Assembly: GCA_015063685.1 (NCBI GenBank)
Contig: SVTR01000023.1
Span: 1 to 54,080 of the forward strand
Length of the DNA stretch: 54,080 nucleotides
Source: Oscillospiraceae bacterium
Lineage (GTDB): Bacteria; Bacillota; Clostridia; Oscillospirales; CAG-272
Direction: 5' to 3'
In this document: in pieces, positions 26,302-35,900 of the stretch
How positions within the stretch are numbered: the stretch's first letter is position 1
Layout of the letters: each line of letters starts with the position of its first letter
The notes under the pieces: model-generated
What the model saw: the letters and a program-made list of their open reading frames with translations, nothing else
Databases searched by the model: none
Told to the model about the DNA's origin: nothing
Made by a program: the position numbers and the translations under genes

Positions 26302-27840
26302 ATGTTTTTATCCGGCAAACGCATCCTCTCCCTGATCCTGTGCATTACCATGCTGTCCGGCTCCCTGCTGGGTCTGGTGGCATGCGGCGCCCCTGACGAC
26401 GGGAAAAACGCTGATACCTCGGCAAATTCTCTCGTTGAAGAAGCAGGAACAGAGGAGTATGATCCCTTTAAAGACGTAAATTACAATGACCGACCCTTCC
26501 GCATCTATACCAGCACCAACATTGCCTGCACGGGTATGGGCAACTCCAATTTCCTCATCGAAGGTACCAACACCACCGACGGTGGTCTTGTCAACGACGC
26601 AGTGCTGGAGAGAAATGTCACGGTAGAGGAAAAGCTGGGGGTCAAGCTGGAATTCACCCAGGTCAACATTACCTACAACGACGTTCAGGCCGATGTTCGT
26701 AAATATGTCAGCTCGGGCGACCATGAATTTGATCTGGTCATCAACGACCTTTTCCCCTTTGCCAACCTGGCCATTGAAGGCAACTTCCGCAATACCCTGG
26801 AGCCGGAATGCGTCTTTGATTTTGAAAAAGAATATTGGTACGCAGATTACATGGAGGATCTCCGCCTGATCGACGGCTATCAGTACCTGCTGGCCGGCGA
26901 CTATTTCATCGACCTGATCCGTTCCGCTCACTGCCTCCTTTACAACAAGGATATTTACCAGGAATATTATCAGACTGACCCCAACGAGGTCTACAACTGG
27001 GTGCTGAACTATGAGTGGACCTACGAAAAGATGAGCCAGATGATCACCGACGTGTATGAGGACACCAACCACAACAGCGTCAAGGATAAGGGCGATATGT
27101 TCGGCTTCATGGTCTGTGAATTCTGGGGTCCCTCCATCCCCTTCTCCATCAGTGGTAACCCCACCTTCATTACCAGAGATGAGACAGACGGTATCCCCAC
27201 CGTGACCCTCATGGCCGACGAGGGCAAGGGCCGCGCCGATGCTTTGGCCAATGCCATGAAGCTCATCTTCCTCAACGACGCCGCCAGCATTGATAAAACC
27301 CCCGAGACTGAACTCCTGGACGCCTTTACCCAGGGTCAGGCTCTCATCGTCGGTTATCAGCGTCTGGGCTCTTTGGAGAATCCCTCTCTCCGCGGCATGG
27401 AGGGCGATATCGGTATCGTGCCTTATCCCATGCTGTACGCTGATGATAAGCGCTACGTCACCTCCACTCACGACACCTCCGAGCTGGGCGCGATCCTGGC
27501 GACAGCCACCGATCTCGGCTTTACCAGTACTGTCATTGAGGTGCTCAACCGCGAAACCGCCAAGCTGCTCATGCCTAAGTATTACAAGGAAGCCCTGCAG
27601 ATCCAGTACGTAGACGACTCCACCGCCGCCAGCATGATCGACATCATCCATGACAACTTCGGTAACTCCTTCGCCCTTGCTTACAACAACGCGCTGGGCA
27701 GTACCATGCTTCAGAGCTTTACCGCCGCCATGCAAGAGAACAGAGAATTCTCTACTGTTTTTAAGGGTTATTCCCGCTCCATCAACCGTCAGCTTGAAAA
27801 TAAGATCAAGCAGTTCAAAAAGAACAATAATATCGACTGA
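26302..27840 (+). CDS. Solute-binding lipoprotein (ABC sugar-type), copy 1
   Basis: 512 residues. Signal peptide with lipobox LVAC (Cys28), then an acidic linker. The mature part resembles extracellular solute-binding proteins of family 1 in length and pattern: NVTVEEKLGVKLEFTQVN, a periplasmic-binding lobe opening, and HEFDLVINDLFPF. Clostridial relatives usually bind oligosaccharides. Insert TNHNSVKDKGDMFG looks like a Ca-type Asp/Asn loop. AGGAGG precedes the ATG at 26302. No permease or ATPase gene is adjacent. A second, related protein is at 31200. Confidence 0.87.
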   Translation: MFLSGKRILSLILCITMLSGSLLGLVACGAPDDGKNADTSANSLVEEAGTEEYDPFKDVNYNDRPFRIYTSTNIACTGMGNSNFLIEGTNTTDGGLVNDAVLERNVTVEEKLGVKLEFTQVNITYNDVQADVRKYVSSGDHEFDLVINDLFPFANLAIEGNFRNTLEPECVFDFEKEYWYADYMEDLRLIDGYQYLLAGDYFIDLIRSAHCLLYNKDIYQEYYQTDPNEVYNWVLNYEWTYEKMSQMITDVYEDTNHNSVKDKGDMFGFMVCEFWGPSIPFSISGNPTFITRDETDGIPTVTLMADEGKGRADALANAMKLIFLNDAASIDKTPETELLDAFTQGQALIVGYQRLGSLENPSLRGMEGDIGIVPYPMLYADDKRYVTSTHDTSELGAILATATDLGFTSTVIEVLNRETAKLLMPKYYKEALQIQYVDDSTAASMIDIIHDNFGNSFALAYNNALGSTMLQSFTAAMQENREFSTVFKGYSRSINRQLENKIKQFKKNNNID

Positions 27841-27851
27841 TTATATCAATT

Positions 27852-27877
27852 TGAGCTGCGGCACCCGCCGCAGCTCA
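27852..27877 (+). terminator. Intergenic hairpin between binding protein and GH-like gene
   Basis: TGAGCTGCGGC and GCCGCAGCTCA, 11 bp perfect, 11 bases after the stop and 10 before the next ribosome binding site. There is no T-run, so it may stabilise or attenuate the mRNA rather than end it, leaving the first gene in excess. Confidence 0.55.
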
Positions 27878-27895
27878 TCTTATAAGGAGGTATCT

Positions 27896-29164
27896 ATGTC
27901 TTTCCCCATTACTTACTGGTACGGCATCCGTAAGGAATTCCTTTCCCGTGAACGCTTGATGGAGGCCAAAGAAGCCGGCTTTAATCTTATTGAATGCGCC
28001 TACGACACCGAAACCAACAAACAGGTGCTCACATGGTGTGAGGAGTTGGGGCTGAAAGCCAACGTCAACGATCCCCGCATGGGTATCGCCCTGGCAGGGA
28101 CAGAGGGCTGGGAGACCGCGCTGGATGAGATGATCGAGGACTACCGCGGCTATCCTGCCGTCAATCGTTTTTTTATGAAGGATGAGCCTGTGGACGAGTA
28201 TTTCCCCACACTGGGACGTGTGGCACGGTATCTCCACGAGCGCGACCCTATCCACGGCGAATATGTCAACTTTTTACCCCACCACGCCGTTCCCCAGCTG
28301 GAGGGCATGGACATGCTGGAGCGATACAATCTTCATATGGATCGCTATATCGCGGAGGTTCATCCTTCCCTGCTCTCCTACGACCACTACAGTCTGTCCC
28401 GCCGCCAGGTAGATTCTCTGGAGGGCAAAAAGCCCGCCCGCCTATCAGAGGAAAACATCAAGCGCAATGGCTGGGAGGGCAATCTTTACGAGGCTGTGGA
28501 CACCCCTAATTTTTATGACAACCTCATGCTGGTGCGAAACAAGGCCGCCGAGATCGGCGTCCCGTGGATGACCATCATTCTTCTGGTGGAGCACTGGCAC
28601 TACCGCTGGCCCACCGAGGGAGAGGTGCGCTGGGAGGCCTTCACCGCTTTGGCACACGGTATTTCCGCCCTATCCTATTTCACCTACTGGACCCCCGGCA
28701 CTGCTCACACCGAGCCCTGGTCCTACCATAACGGTATCATCCTGGCCGACGGTACCCGAGGCGAAAAATACGAAATCGTCAGGGCTATCAACCAAGACCT
28801 GCAAAGATTGTACACAGGGCTTGAGCTCCCGCTTCCCGACGGAAGATCCCCCGCTGATCCTCATAAATCTGTGGCTGTGTATCATACAGGCGACGAGGTT
28901 GACCGTCTGGCCGCCCCCTTTAAGGCCTTTGGTCATATCCATAGCATTTCCTCCAACGATGGCGGCGATCCTCGTGCGGTGATCGGAGTCTTTGGTGACG
29001 GAAGCCGTTTTATGGTGGTCAACAAAAACCATGACGAGCCCGTGACTGTGATCATTGGCTCGGATGCTCCTCTGTGGAGGCTCAACAAAACCACCGGCGC
29101 TTGGGAGCCTTGCAACGGCACCCATACCTTTGCTCCCGGTGACGGTGAATTATTTGCCTTTTGA
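27896..29164 (+). CDS. Glycoside-hydrolase-like TIM-barrel protein
   Basis: 422 residues, no signal peptide. It starts MSFPITYWYGI with AGGAGG 5 bases upstream. The N-terminal 300 residues look like a GH-type barrel: AKEAGFNLIECAYD (strand 1), RFFMKDEPVDEY (an Asp-Glu pair as in the acid/base position of clan A enzymes), LSYDHYSL, WMTIILLVEHWHYRWP and GISALSYFTYWTPG. The C-terminal part is beta-rich (AVYHTGDEVDRL, FMVVNKNHDEPVTV, DAPLWRLNKTTGAW), as in GH accessory sandwiches. It probably handles imported oligosaccharide from the neighbouring binding proteins; the exact family was not recognised. Confidence 0.8.
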   Translation: MSFPITYWYGIRKEFLSRERLMEAKEAGFNLIECAYDTETNKQVLTWCEELGLKANVNDPRMGIALAGTEGWETALDEMIEDYRGYPAVNRFFMKDEPVDEYFPTLGRVARYLHERDPIHGEYVNFLPHHAVPQLEGMDMLERYNLHMDRYIAEVHPSLLSYDHYSLSRRQVDSLEGKKPARLSEENIKRNGWEGNLYEAVDTPNFYDNLMLVRNKAAEIGVPWMTIILLVEHWHYRWPTEGEVRWEAFTALAHGISALSYFTYWTPGTAHTEPWSYHNGIILADGTRGEKYEIVRAINQDLQRLYTGLELPLPDGRSPADPHKSVAVYHTGDEVDRLAAPFKAFGHIHSISSNDGGDPRAVIGVFGDGSRFMVVNKNHDEPVTVIIGSDAPLWRLNKTTGAWEPCNGTHTFAPGDGELFAF

Positions 29165-29185
29165 TGTCCTCAATTCAAGATTTTC

Positions 29186-29221
29186 AAGGCTCCCTGCCGC
29201 ATCATGGCGGCAGGGAGCCTT
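29186..29221 (+). terminator. Terminator after the GH-like gene
   Basis: AAGGCTCCCTGCCGC and GCGGCAGGGAGCCTT form a perfect 15-bp stem with a 6-base loop, 22 bases after the stop; the T-run is weak. Confidence 0.78.
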
Positions 29222-29260
29222 CTCTGTCGAACGAATCTTGAAGCAGGTGACAAATTTCCC

Positions 29261-29289
29261 TTGTCTCCGCACAGATCTTGTGGTATGCT
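29261..29289 (+). promoter_or_regulatory. Promoter of the LRR lipoprotein gene
   Basis: TTGTCT (29261-29266), 17-base spacer, TATGCT (29284-29289). It leaves a leader of about 130 bases before the ATG. Confidence 0.55.
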
Positions 29290-29428
29290 GAATCCATCGG
29301 GCGCCCCGAGTGGTATAGTTATCTTCAATGCTCCCCTGCTTTGTTAAAGCATTGCTTGAAAATTTCGGGAGTTTTTCCGAAGAACGGGTTCATTCGGAAC
29401 GGCCTTTTACAAAAACGGAGGAAGTATC

Positions 29429-30307
29429 ATGAAAAAGAAATTGCACATCCCTATGTCCCTAAGGCTTTGGGGTCTGTGCTGTTTCCTTGGTCTGCTTTTC
29501 ATAGTCGTGGGAATGGTCGGCTGTGGAAATCAGCAAGAGGAAAGCGAGACTCACGAAACCATCGGGACATCATCCGTCACCGAGTACGTCACCGCCCCTG
29601 CACGAGAGCCACCTACAAGTCCTTTGGAGGAGTCCACAAAGAATCCTTCCAAGGAGCCCTCAGAAAGCCCTGCCCCGGAGGTTGAAACCCTGAGTAATGC
29701 CTTAAAGACCTATTACGAGGGCGTGATCGCAGAGCTTCGGGCAGAGCTTTTGCAAGAGCGAGAGGATCGTTACATATCGGACTTTGAGTACAAGCGCCGT
29801 CTGGAGGAATTGGAGGCGGCGCTGGAGGCCATGGAAAATGCCACCCTCCCCATGGACAAGCCCACCGTAGCGCCGCCTGAAACCACCGGCGAGACGATTG
29901 CCGAAACCGAGCCGGAAACCGAGGCAGAAACCCAGGCACCCGGGAAAAGTGCTATCTTTAATTATCGCTTAGAAAACAACGAGATCATCATCACAGCATA
30001 CAAGGGAAAGGACCTGATGGTCACGGTCCCCGGGGAAATCGACGGATACCCCGTAACCGCCATTGACGATCACGCCTTCCAGGACACGGCGGTAGTCTCT
30101 GTCATCCTGCCGGGCACCGTGAGATCGGTGGGTTGGTTCGCGTTTTACGGTTGCTATGGACTGGAGCTGGTCAGCCTGCCCGCGTCTGTCACCAGCATCA
30201 ATTACGCAGCCTTCGACGGTTGCCCCAACCTGACCTTGATTTGCCCTGCGGATTCCTACGCCGCAAACTATGCAGTCAGCTTTGGTCTGAAGCATGAATA
30301 CGTATAA
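29429..30307 (+). CDS. Lipoprotein with coiled coil, acidic linker and LRR_5-type domain
   Basis: 292 residues. Signal peptide and lipobox MVGC (Cys32). A Pro/Ser/Glu-rich region is followed by a helical, coiled-coil-like stretch at about 90-140 (IAELRAELLQEREDRY) and a short ETEPETEAET linker. The C-terminal 110 residues are a BspA-type leucine-rich repeat (LRR_5): VTAIDDHAFQDTAVVSVILP, GWFAFYGCYGLELVSLP and NYAAFDGCPNLTLICP-type units. Such domains bind proteins or glycans at the cell surface. GGAGG precedes the ATG. Its linker recalls the much longer stalk of the RNase lipoprotein at 9605. Confidence 0.87.
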   Translation: MKKKLHIPMSLRLWGLCCFLGLLFIVVGMVGCGNQQEESETHETIGTSSVTEYVTAPAREPPTSPLEESTKNPSKEPSESPAPEVETLSNALKTYYEGVIAELRAELLQEREDRYISDFEYKRRLEELEAALEAMENATLPMDKPTVAPPETTGETIAETEPETEAETQAPGKSAIFNYRLENNEIIITAYKGKDLMVTVPGEIDGYPVTAIDDHAFQDTAVVSVILPGTVRSVGWFAFYGCYGLELVSLPASVTSINYAAFDGCPNLTLICPADSYAANYAVSFGLKHEYV

Positions 30308-30355
30308 GGCTTTTACTGCTCAACGGGGCTTCGCCCATGGGCAACGCACCATAAC

Positions 30356-30392
30356 AAAAGACAACCGATCCACACGGTTCGGTTGTCTTTTT
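30356..30392. terminator. Bidirectional terminator
   Basis: AAAAGACAACCGA and TCGGTTGTCTTTT flank a short loop. It ends both the LRR lipoprotein (+) and the SGNH hydrolase (-). Confidence 0.88.
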
Positions 30393-30435
30393 ATGCAATT
30401 CTCAGGCAAAGAGAAGCAGCCATTCATGCCGTCCC

Positions 30436-31104
30436 TTACAGAGACTTCAGGACACCTGCCAGGCGGGAGGCGATGATCACATGTCCTGCATCATTGGGAT
30501 GAAGTCCGTCGGGACACAGTGCCTCTCTTTGGGACTGGATCTCGGGATGGAATCCGGCGTTGGCATAAAGATCGCAAATGGGCAGACCGTAATACCCTGC
30601 CACCTCACGGATGATCTCAACGTAGGTACGAAGGGTCACCGCTTCCTTGACCATGCCGTCCGCGGTGGTTCGCACCTGGGGCACGTCCTCATACCAACGG
30701 TGAAGAGGGGTCATCACTACAATGGGAATGGTGGGATACTTATCAATGAGCTTGCGGTAAAGGTCGTGGCAAGCGCCGTAGAAGGTATCGGGGGTACGGT
30801 CAGCAGGAGTACCCATGACCGCCTCACCGTGACCAAAATCATTGGTACCGCCAAAGACCACGATCACGTCGGCTACGGGATCCATTTCATCAACTCGGGA
30901 AACGAAATGCCGATTGAAAAGCTCGATCTCCAGAGGGGTGCGGCGATCAGCCAGGCAAGTGCCGCTGATACCGTAATTATTGGCCGCCTTGAGTCCATAC
31001 TGTTCCTTGATCAGCGCATGATAAATTTTAGAGGGATGGCTGACGCCTACGCCCTCGGTGATGCTATCGCCTAAAAAGTGAATAATTTTTCCTTGTAATT
31101 CCAT
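30436..31104 (-). CDS. SGNH/GDSL-type esterase
   Basis: 222 residues, cytoplasmic (no signal peptide). SGNH blocks: block I FLGDSITEG with the nucleophile Ser, a Gly in block II (NNYGISGTCLADR), block III VVFGGTNDFG with the Asn, and block V PDGLHPNDAGH with the Asp-His pair. The family removes acyl groups from carbohydrates or lipids; in this locus an acetyl-sugar esterase is likely. Start placed at the ATG 31104; a TTG at 31110 is also possible because AAAGGA lies 5 bases before it. It lies downstream of the second solute-binding lipoprotein on the same strand, after a hairpin. Confidence 0.9.
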   Translation of the reverse strand: MELQGKIIHFLGDSITEGVGVSHPSKIYHALIKEQYGLKAANNYGISGTCLADRRTPLEIELFNRHFVSRVDEMDPVADVIVVFGGTNDFGHGEAVMGTPADRTPDTFYGACHDLYRKLIDKYPTIPIVVMTPLHRWYEDVPQVRTTADGMVKEAVTLRTYVEIIREVAGYYGLPICDLYANAGFHPEIQSQREALCPDGLHPNDAGHVIIASRLAGVLKSL

Positions 31105-31130
31105 AATCAATCAAATCCTTTCTAAGAAAA

Positions 31131-31159
31131 GCAACGCCGCCCAAAAAAGGCGGCGCTGC
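31131..31159 (-). terminator. Hairpin between the solute-binding protein and the SGNH gene
   Basis: Minus strand CGCCGCC-TTTTTTG-GGCGGCG with flanking GC pairs, then TTGCTTTTCTT. A terminator or attenuator reducing read-through into the esterase gene. Confidence 0.7.
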
Positions 31160-31199
31160 AAGCTTTTAAATCAAGAAGTTTTTAAAAACGCGGCCTGTC

Positions 31200-32711
31200 T
31201 TATGTGCCAAGCTGTGCCAGCTTGTCGTTGTAACGCTTCAGGTTTCTCTCCATAGATCTTGCCCAAGACTTAGTGGTGGACGCAATGGTATTGCTGGCAC
31301 CGCTGAGCAGAGGACGAAGGGTATCACGGATAACGAGAGAGGTTACGATGTTACCGCAGGTGCTGGAGAAGTCAAAGGACAGAGAGTTGAAAATGGTCTC
31401 CAAGATCTCCTGAGACTGGGGATTCTGCATATAACGCTCAGACAAGGTGGTTTCATAGTATGCAGGACGTACCAACTGATGGCTGTGGTAGCCAATGGCT
31501 TCCATGGCAGCGCTGCACATATCCATACGCTCTCCCTTTACGCCGGCAGAAATACCAAAGCCGGTCACCTGATCCTGTACGTAAGAGTGATAGCTGGGCT
31601 GTTCCTTGCTGAATTTGGGCATGGGCGCAATGCCGTAAGAAAGGGCACCGACCTCATTATAGTTGGTCTCCATATTATAGAAAAGGATGGTAGCCATCAG
31701 AGCCTTTTCGCTGGCAAACTTCTCAATGATGTAGGTTTTGCCCACGTCATCGTAGGTTGCGGACTTGAAAACATGGGTGCTTTCGTTGTTATAGATCAAC
31801 TGGATCTTATCGCACAGCTCACTCAGAGGCTCTACGCCGTCCGCATTATAAACCAGATCGCGAGTCTCGGGATCCTTAAGGATCATATGGATATCAGCAG
31901 CCACCAGATAGGGGTCTACGCTGATAATATCACCCGTGACGAAGCCGTGGAAATCCTCTTCATCGCTCTTGGAGTTACCGTTGCTGTCAACATACAGATC
32001 CTGGATGATCTGGAACTGGTAATCCAAGGTCCACTCGCCGTTGCTCACGGTCTCATAAAGATCGGGCAGCTGATACTCGGCAAACTTCTCCGCATTGTAA
32101 ATGGTCAGATACATATAGCGGAACAGAGAGATAGCGGCAGCACCGGTTACCAGATACTGTCTGTTATCCGTGGTAAAGGTTACCATGTCGTTGTAGCCCT
32201 GGGTCCAATAGTGCTTGGAGGTGTCTACGTGCTCGGTACTGTTCAGGTCAGCATAGCAACCCTCGATGACGGGGATGATGGCCTTGTAGGTACCGTCGGC
32301 TACCAGATCATAATCACCGGTACCGCTGGTGTAGTCCATCTTGAGGCTGTTCGATACACTGTCGTCATTGTTAGGGATCATGTTCAGCTTAACCTTGAGT
32401 CTCTCCTCCACGGTCACGTTTCTCTCGTACACCGCAGAACCAATGGCACCGGACTCCATACCGCCTTCGCTCACCAGCTCATCCTCACGGCCGGGACGGT
32501 TAGCGAAGAGGAAATTGATCGTGTCGCCGCCAAAGTTCAAATCATCGGGCAAGCCACAGGCATAATTGGGATCCTCGGAAACAACCTCCGTGACGCCCTC
32601 GCCATTGTTGGAGCCATCTTCCTTCTGATCGTCACCTACACCACAGGCAGCCATAGCCAGGGTAGATAAGCACATCAATGCAGCAAGGAACAGGCAAAGA
32701 ATCTTCTTCAT
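31200..32711 (-). CDS. Solute-binding lipoprotein (ABC sugar-type), copy 2
   Basis: 503 residues. Lipobox MAAC (Cys23) and an acidic linker. It shares the layout of the protein at 26302: VYERNVTVEERLKVKL in the first lobe, TGDYDLVADGTYKAIIP, and an Asp/Asn loop VDSNGNSKSDEEDFHGF at the matching position. The sequences are clearly related but distant, so the ligands probably differ. AAAGGAG precedes the ATG at 32711. No ABC permease is seen in the window. Possibly followed by the SGNH esterase in the same transcript. Confidence 0.87.
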   Translation of the reverse strand: MKKILCLFLAALMCLSTLAMAACGVGDDQKEDGSNNGEGVTEVVSEDPNYACGLPDDLNFGGDTINFLFANRPGREDELVSEGGMESGAIGSAVYERNVTVEERLKVKLNMIPNNDDSVSNSLKMDYTSGTGDYDLVADGTYKAIIPVIEGCYADLNSTEHVDTSKHYWTQGYNDMVTFTTDNRQYLVTGAAAISLFRYMYLTIYNAEKFAEYQLPDLYETVSNGEWTLDYQFQIIQDLYVDSNGNSKSDEEDFHGFVTGDIISVDPYLVAADIHMILKDPETRDLVYNADGVEPLSELCDKIQLIYNNESTHVFKSATYDDVGKTYIIEKFASEKALMATILFYNMETNYNEVGALSYGIAPMPKFSKEQPSYHSYVQDQVTGFGISAGVKGERMDMCSAAMEAIGYHSHQLVRPAYYETTLSERYMQNPQSQEILETIFNSLSFDFSSTCGNIVTSLVIRDTLRPLLSGASNTIASTTKSWARSMERNLKRYNDKLAQLGT

Positions 32712-32776
32712 GTCATTTCTCCTTTTCATGTCGTATCGGCATAAAATGGGTGGTATGCCCTTTTATTCCTTTTTAT

Positions 32777-32805
32777 ATTTTACATCTATCCCGCAATTTT
32801 GTCAA
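32777..32805 (-). promoter_or_regulatory. SigA promoter of the second solute-binding lipoprotein
   Basis: TTGACA (32800-32805), 17-base spacer, TAAAAT (32777-32782) on the minus strand. A second TTGACA lies about 35 bases further upstream. Confidence 0.8.
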
Positions 32806-32857
32806 GGGGATTTTTCATTTTCCCCCATTATTTTGTCAATTTTTCACAAAGCAATCC

Positions 32858-32895
32858 AAAGGGGTCGGCGCACCGATGGTGTCCGACCCCTTTTT
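32858..32895. terminator. Terminator after the giant repeat protein operon
   Basis: AAAGGGGTCGG and CCGACCCCTTT, 11 bp perfect. T residues follow on both sides; it separates the end of the 2239-residue gene from the promoter at 32777. Confidence 0.83.
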
Positions 32896-32961
32896 CGGGA
32901 AATATTCCTGAGTGATTCACTTATCCGAATGACGCCCTACCTCAAAAAGAGGCAGAATCGA

Positions 32962-35900
32962 TCATTCATCAAGATCAGACTCTTTCTTTTTAAGCGCAAC
33001 AGCTGCGGCCATAGCAGAAACCAGAATGACCACGGCACCGGTGCCGATCACCGAGCCGCATCCCTTATCCAAAACCTCCTGAGCAGTCAAAACCTCATTA
33101 CAAACTGCGCAATGGAAGCCTTCGGTAAGTCCGGTCTCCTTCGAGGTGGGATCCACAGCAGGATCCTTGACCACGGTATGACCCAAAGCGGCAACAGACT
33201 CGGGCTTGACCAGGATCGTGTCGCAAGCCGAGCAATGAGAGCCCTCGGTCAGACCGGTTTCGGTACAGGTAGGCGCAACTGCGGGATCCTTCACCTCGGT
33301 GTGACCCTTAGCGGGTGTCAACTCAGCCTGGCATACGGTACAGGTCTGTGCGGTGGTGCAGGTAGCCTCCGCTCCGGGGGTATGACCCTTGGCGGCAACC
33401 AGCTCTGCATCACATACGGTACAGATTTGTGCGGTGGTACAGGTAGCCTCCGCTCCGGGGGTATGACCCTTGGCGGCAGCCAGCTCGGCACTACATGCGG
33501 TACAGGTCTGCGCGGTGGTACAGGTAGCCTCCGCTCCGGGGGTATGACCCTTGGCTGCGACCAGCTCTGCACTACATGCGGTACAGGTCTGCGCGGTGGT
33601 ACAGGTAGCCTCCGCTCCGGGGGTATGACCCTTGGCTGCGACCAGCTCTGCACTACATACGGTACAGGTCTGTGCGGTGGTGCAGGTAGCCTCGTCGCCG
33701 GGGGTATGACCCAGCGCTTCAACAGTTTCCTGAGCTACCAAAACCTCTTTACAAGCGAAGCAATGCTTGCCTTCGGTCAGACCGGTTTCGGTACAGGTGG
33801 GCTCGACGGCGGGATCCGTAACCTCTACGTGTCCCTTAGCCTCGGCCATGACAAAGCCGCAAACCGTACAAGTCTTAGCGGTAGTACAAGTGGCTTCATC
33901 GCCGGGCTTGTGTCCGGGAGCCTCAATGATGCCCTGAGGCTTCAATACTTCGTTACATACGGAGCAATGAGAGCCCTCGGTCTTGCCGGGTTGTGTGCAG
34001 GAAACCACAGGCTCCTCGGGATCGACCACCTCGGTATGACCCTTGGCAGGCGCCACCTCAGCGTGGCATACGGTACATACCTGATTGGTGGTACAGGTAG
34101 CAGCGGCGCCGGGAGTATGTCCCTTGGCGGGCTTTTCAGCATAGGTGGTGTAGTCGCAACGGGCACATTCCATGTATGCGTTCCAACCGACCTCCGTACA
34201 GGTAGGCTCCTTGCCTGCGTAAACGACCTCTCTATGACCCAAAGCGGCTTTTTCTACATAGGTGGTGTAATCGCAGCGAGAGCAGGACTTATAAGCATCC
34301 CAACCAATCTCGGTACAAGTAGGCGCCTTGGCGTCATGAGAAACCTCATCGTGACCCAGAGCGGCCTTTTCTGCGTAGGTGGTATAGTCGCAACGAGAAC
34401 AAGTCTTATAAGCATCCCAACCGATCTCGGTACAGGTGGGCGCCTTGGCGTCATGGGCAACCTCGTCGTGACCCAAAGCGGCCTTTTCAGCGTAAGTAGT
34501 GTAATCACAACGGTCACAAGTGACGTAAGCATCCCAACCAATGGCCGTACAGGTAGGTGCCTGAGCCCCATGAGCAACTTTGTCATGACCCAGGGGGGCC
34601 TTCTCTACGTAGGTGGTGTAATCGCAACGAGAGCAGGTCTTATAGGCTCTCCAACCGATCTCGGTACAGGTGGGATCCTGTGCCTCGTGGGAGATCTCAT
34701 CGTGACCCAGAGCGGCCTTCTCTACGTAAGTAATATAGTCGCAACGAGAACAGGTCACATAAGCTTCCCAACCGATCTCGGTACAGGTGGGATCCTTGGC
34801 CTCGTGAGAGATCTCATCGTGACCCAGGGCAGCCTTTTCCTCGTATGTGGTGTAATCGCAACGAGAGCAGGTAACGTAAGCATCCCAACCGATCTCCGTA
34901 CAGGTGGGGGCCTTAGCATCATGAGGAATCTCGTCGTGACCCAAAGCGGCAGTCAGTTCATCCTCGCAAGTCAGGCAATACCGAGCGGTCAGACAAGTGG
35001 CCGCGTCACCGGGCGTATGATCATGAACGGCGTAAGCGCCTTCCAGGATCCAAACCTTATCACCGGCATCAGTAACCACCTTCAGCCCCTCGGCGGCCTT
35101 CACGGTAGCCGTCTTGGTGGCCAGATTCACAGATCCCTCGGTGATCAGCGTGCCGGAAACAACCAACGAACCCTTAACGTTCAGGATCACGCCGGTGGGG
35201 ATGGTCAGCGTTGCGTCTTCGGCAACCGTCAGCTTTTGTTCAGCGGGAACATCCTTGTTTCTTGCAAGGGTAAGGGTTCCGGATACGAAGGTGATCTGCT
35301 GATCGGCACTCACCCACAGGGTAGCATCTTTTGTCAGATAAACAGCATTTTGGGGTGCGATCAGGGTAATACCGTCGTTGGTGATCCAAGTACCGCCGTT
35401 CATTGCGAGGGTACCCGCAACGGCACCGCGCAGGGTGTGACCGTTCAGATCAAGTACAACAGCGTCGGAAAGAACGACGTCATCAACCGTCAGATCTGCC
35501 AGCAGAACAATGGTTTCATCGGCCTGAACAACAGCCAGAGCCTCCGCCAAAGTCTTGTAGTATACCGAACCGATCTTCACGACAGCGGCCTCGGAGGGCA
35601 TAGCCACATAGTAGCCATCCGCATTCTTGTCGCCGGGTACAAAGCCCTCAGCGCACCAGCTTTCGGAAAGCTTGACGGTAAAGATACCGCCGGAGATATT
35701 CAAATGGTCGGAGATCTCCTCGGAAACCTCGATCGTGCCAATCACCTTGCCGGTGGTATTCACATAAACCACAGGGGCGTCGTAATCCATAAACTTGCAT
35801 ACGTCAAAGGCCACAGCGCCCTCGGGAGCGGTAATAGCCGTATGGCCATTCAAATAGATTTCGCCGCTGTTGTTGGACAGAACGTAACGCATCTGAGCGC

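Noticed and set aside
29278..29685. 135-codon frame at the start of the LRR lipoprotein
   Set aside because: Out of frame with the lipoprotein, which has the signal peptide, lipobox and ribosome binding site.
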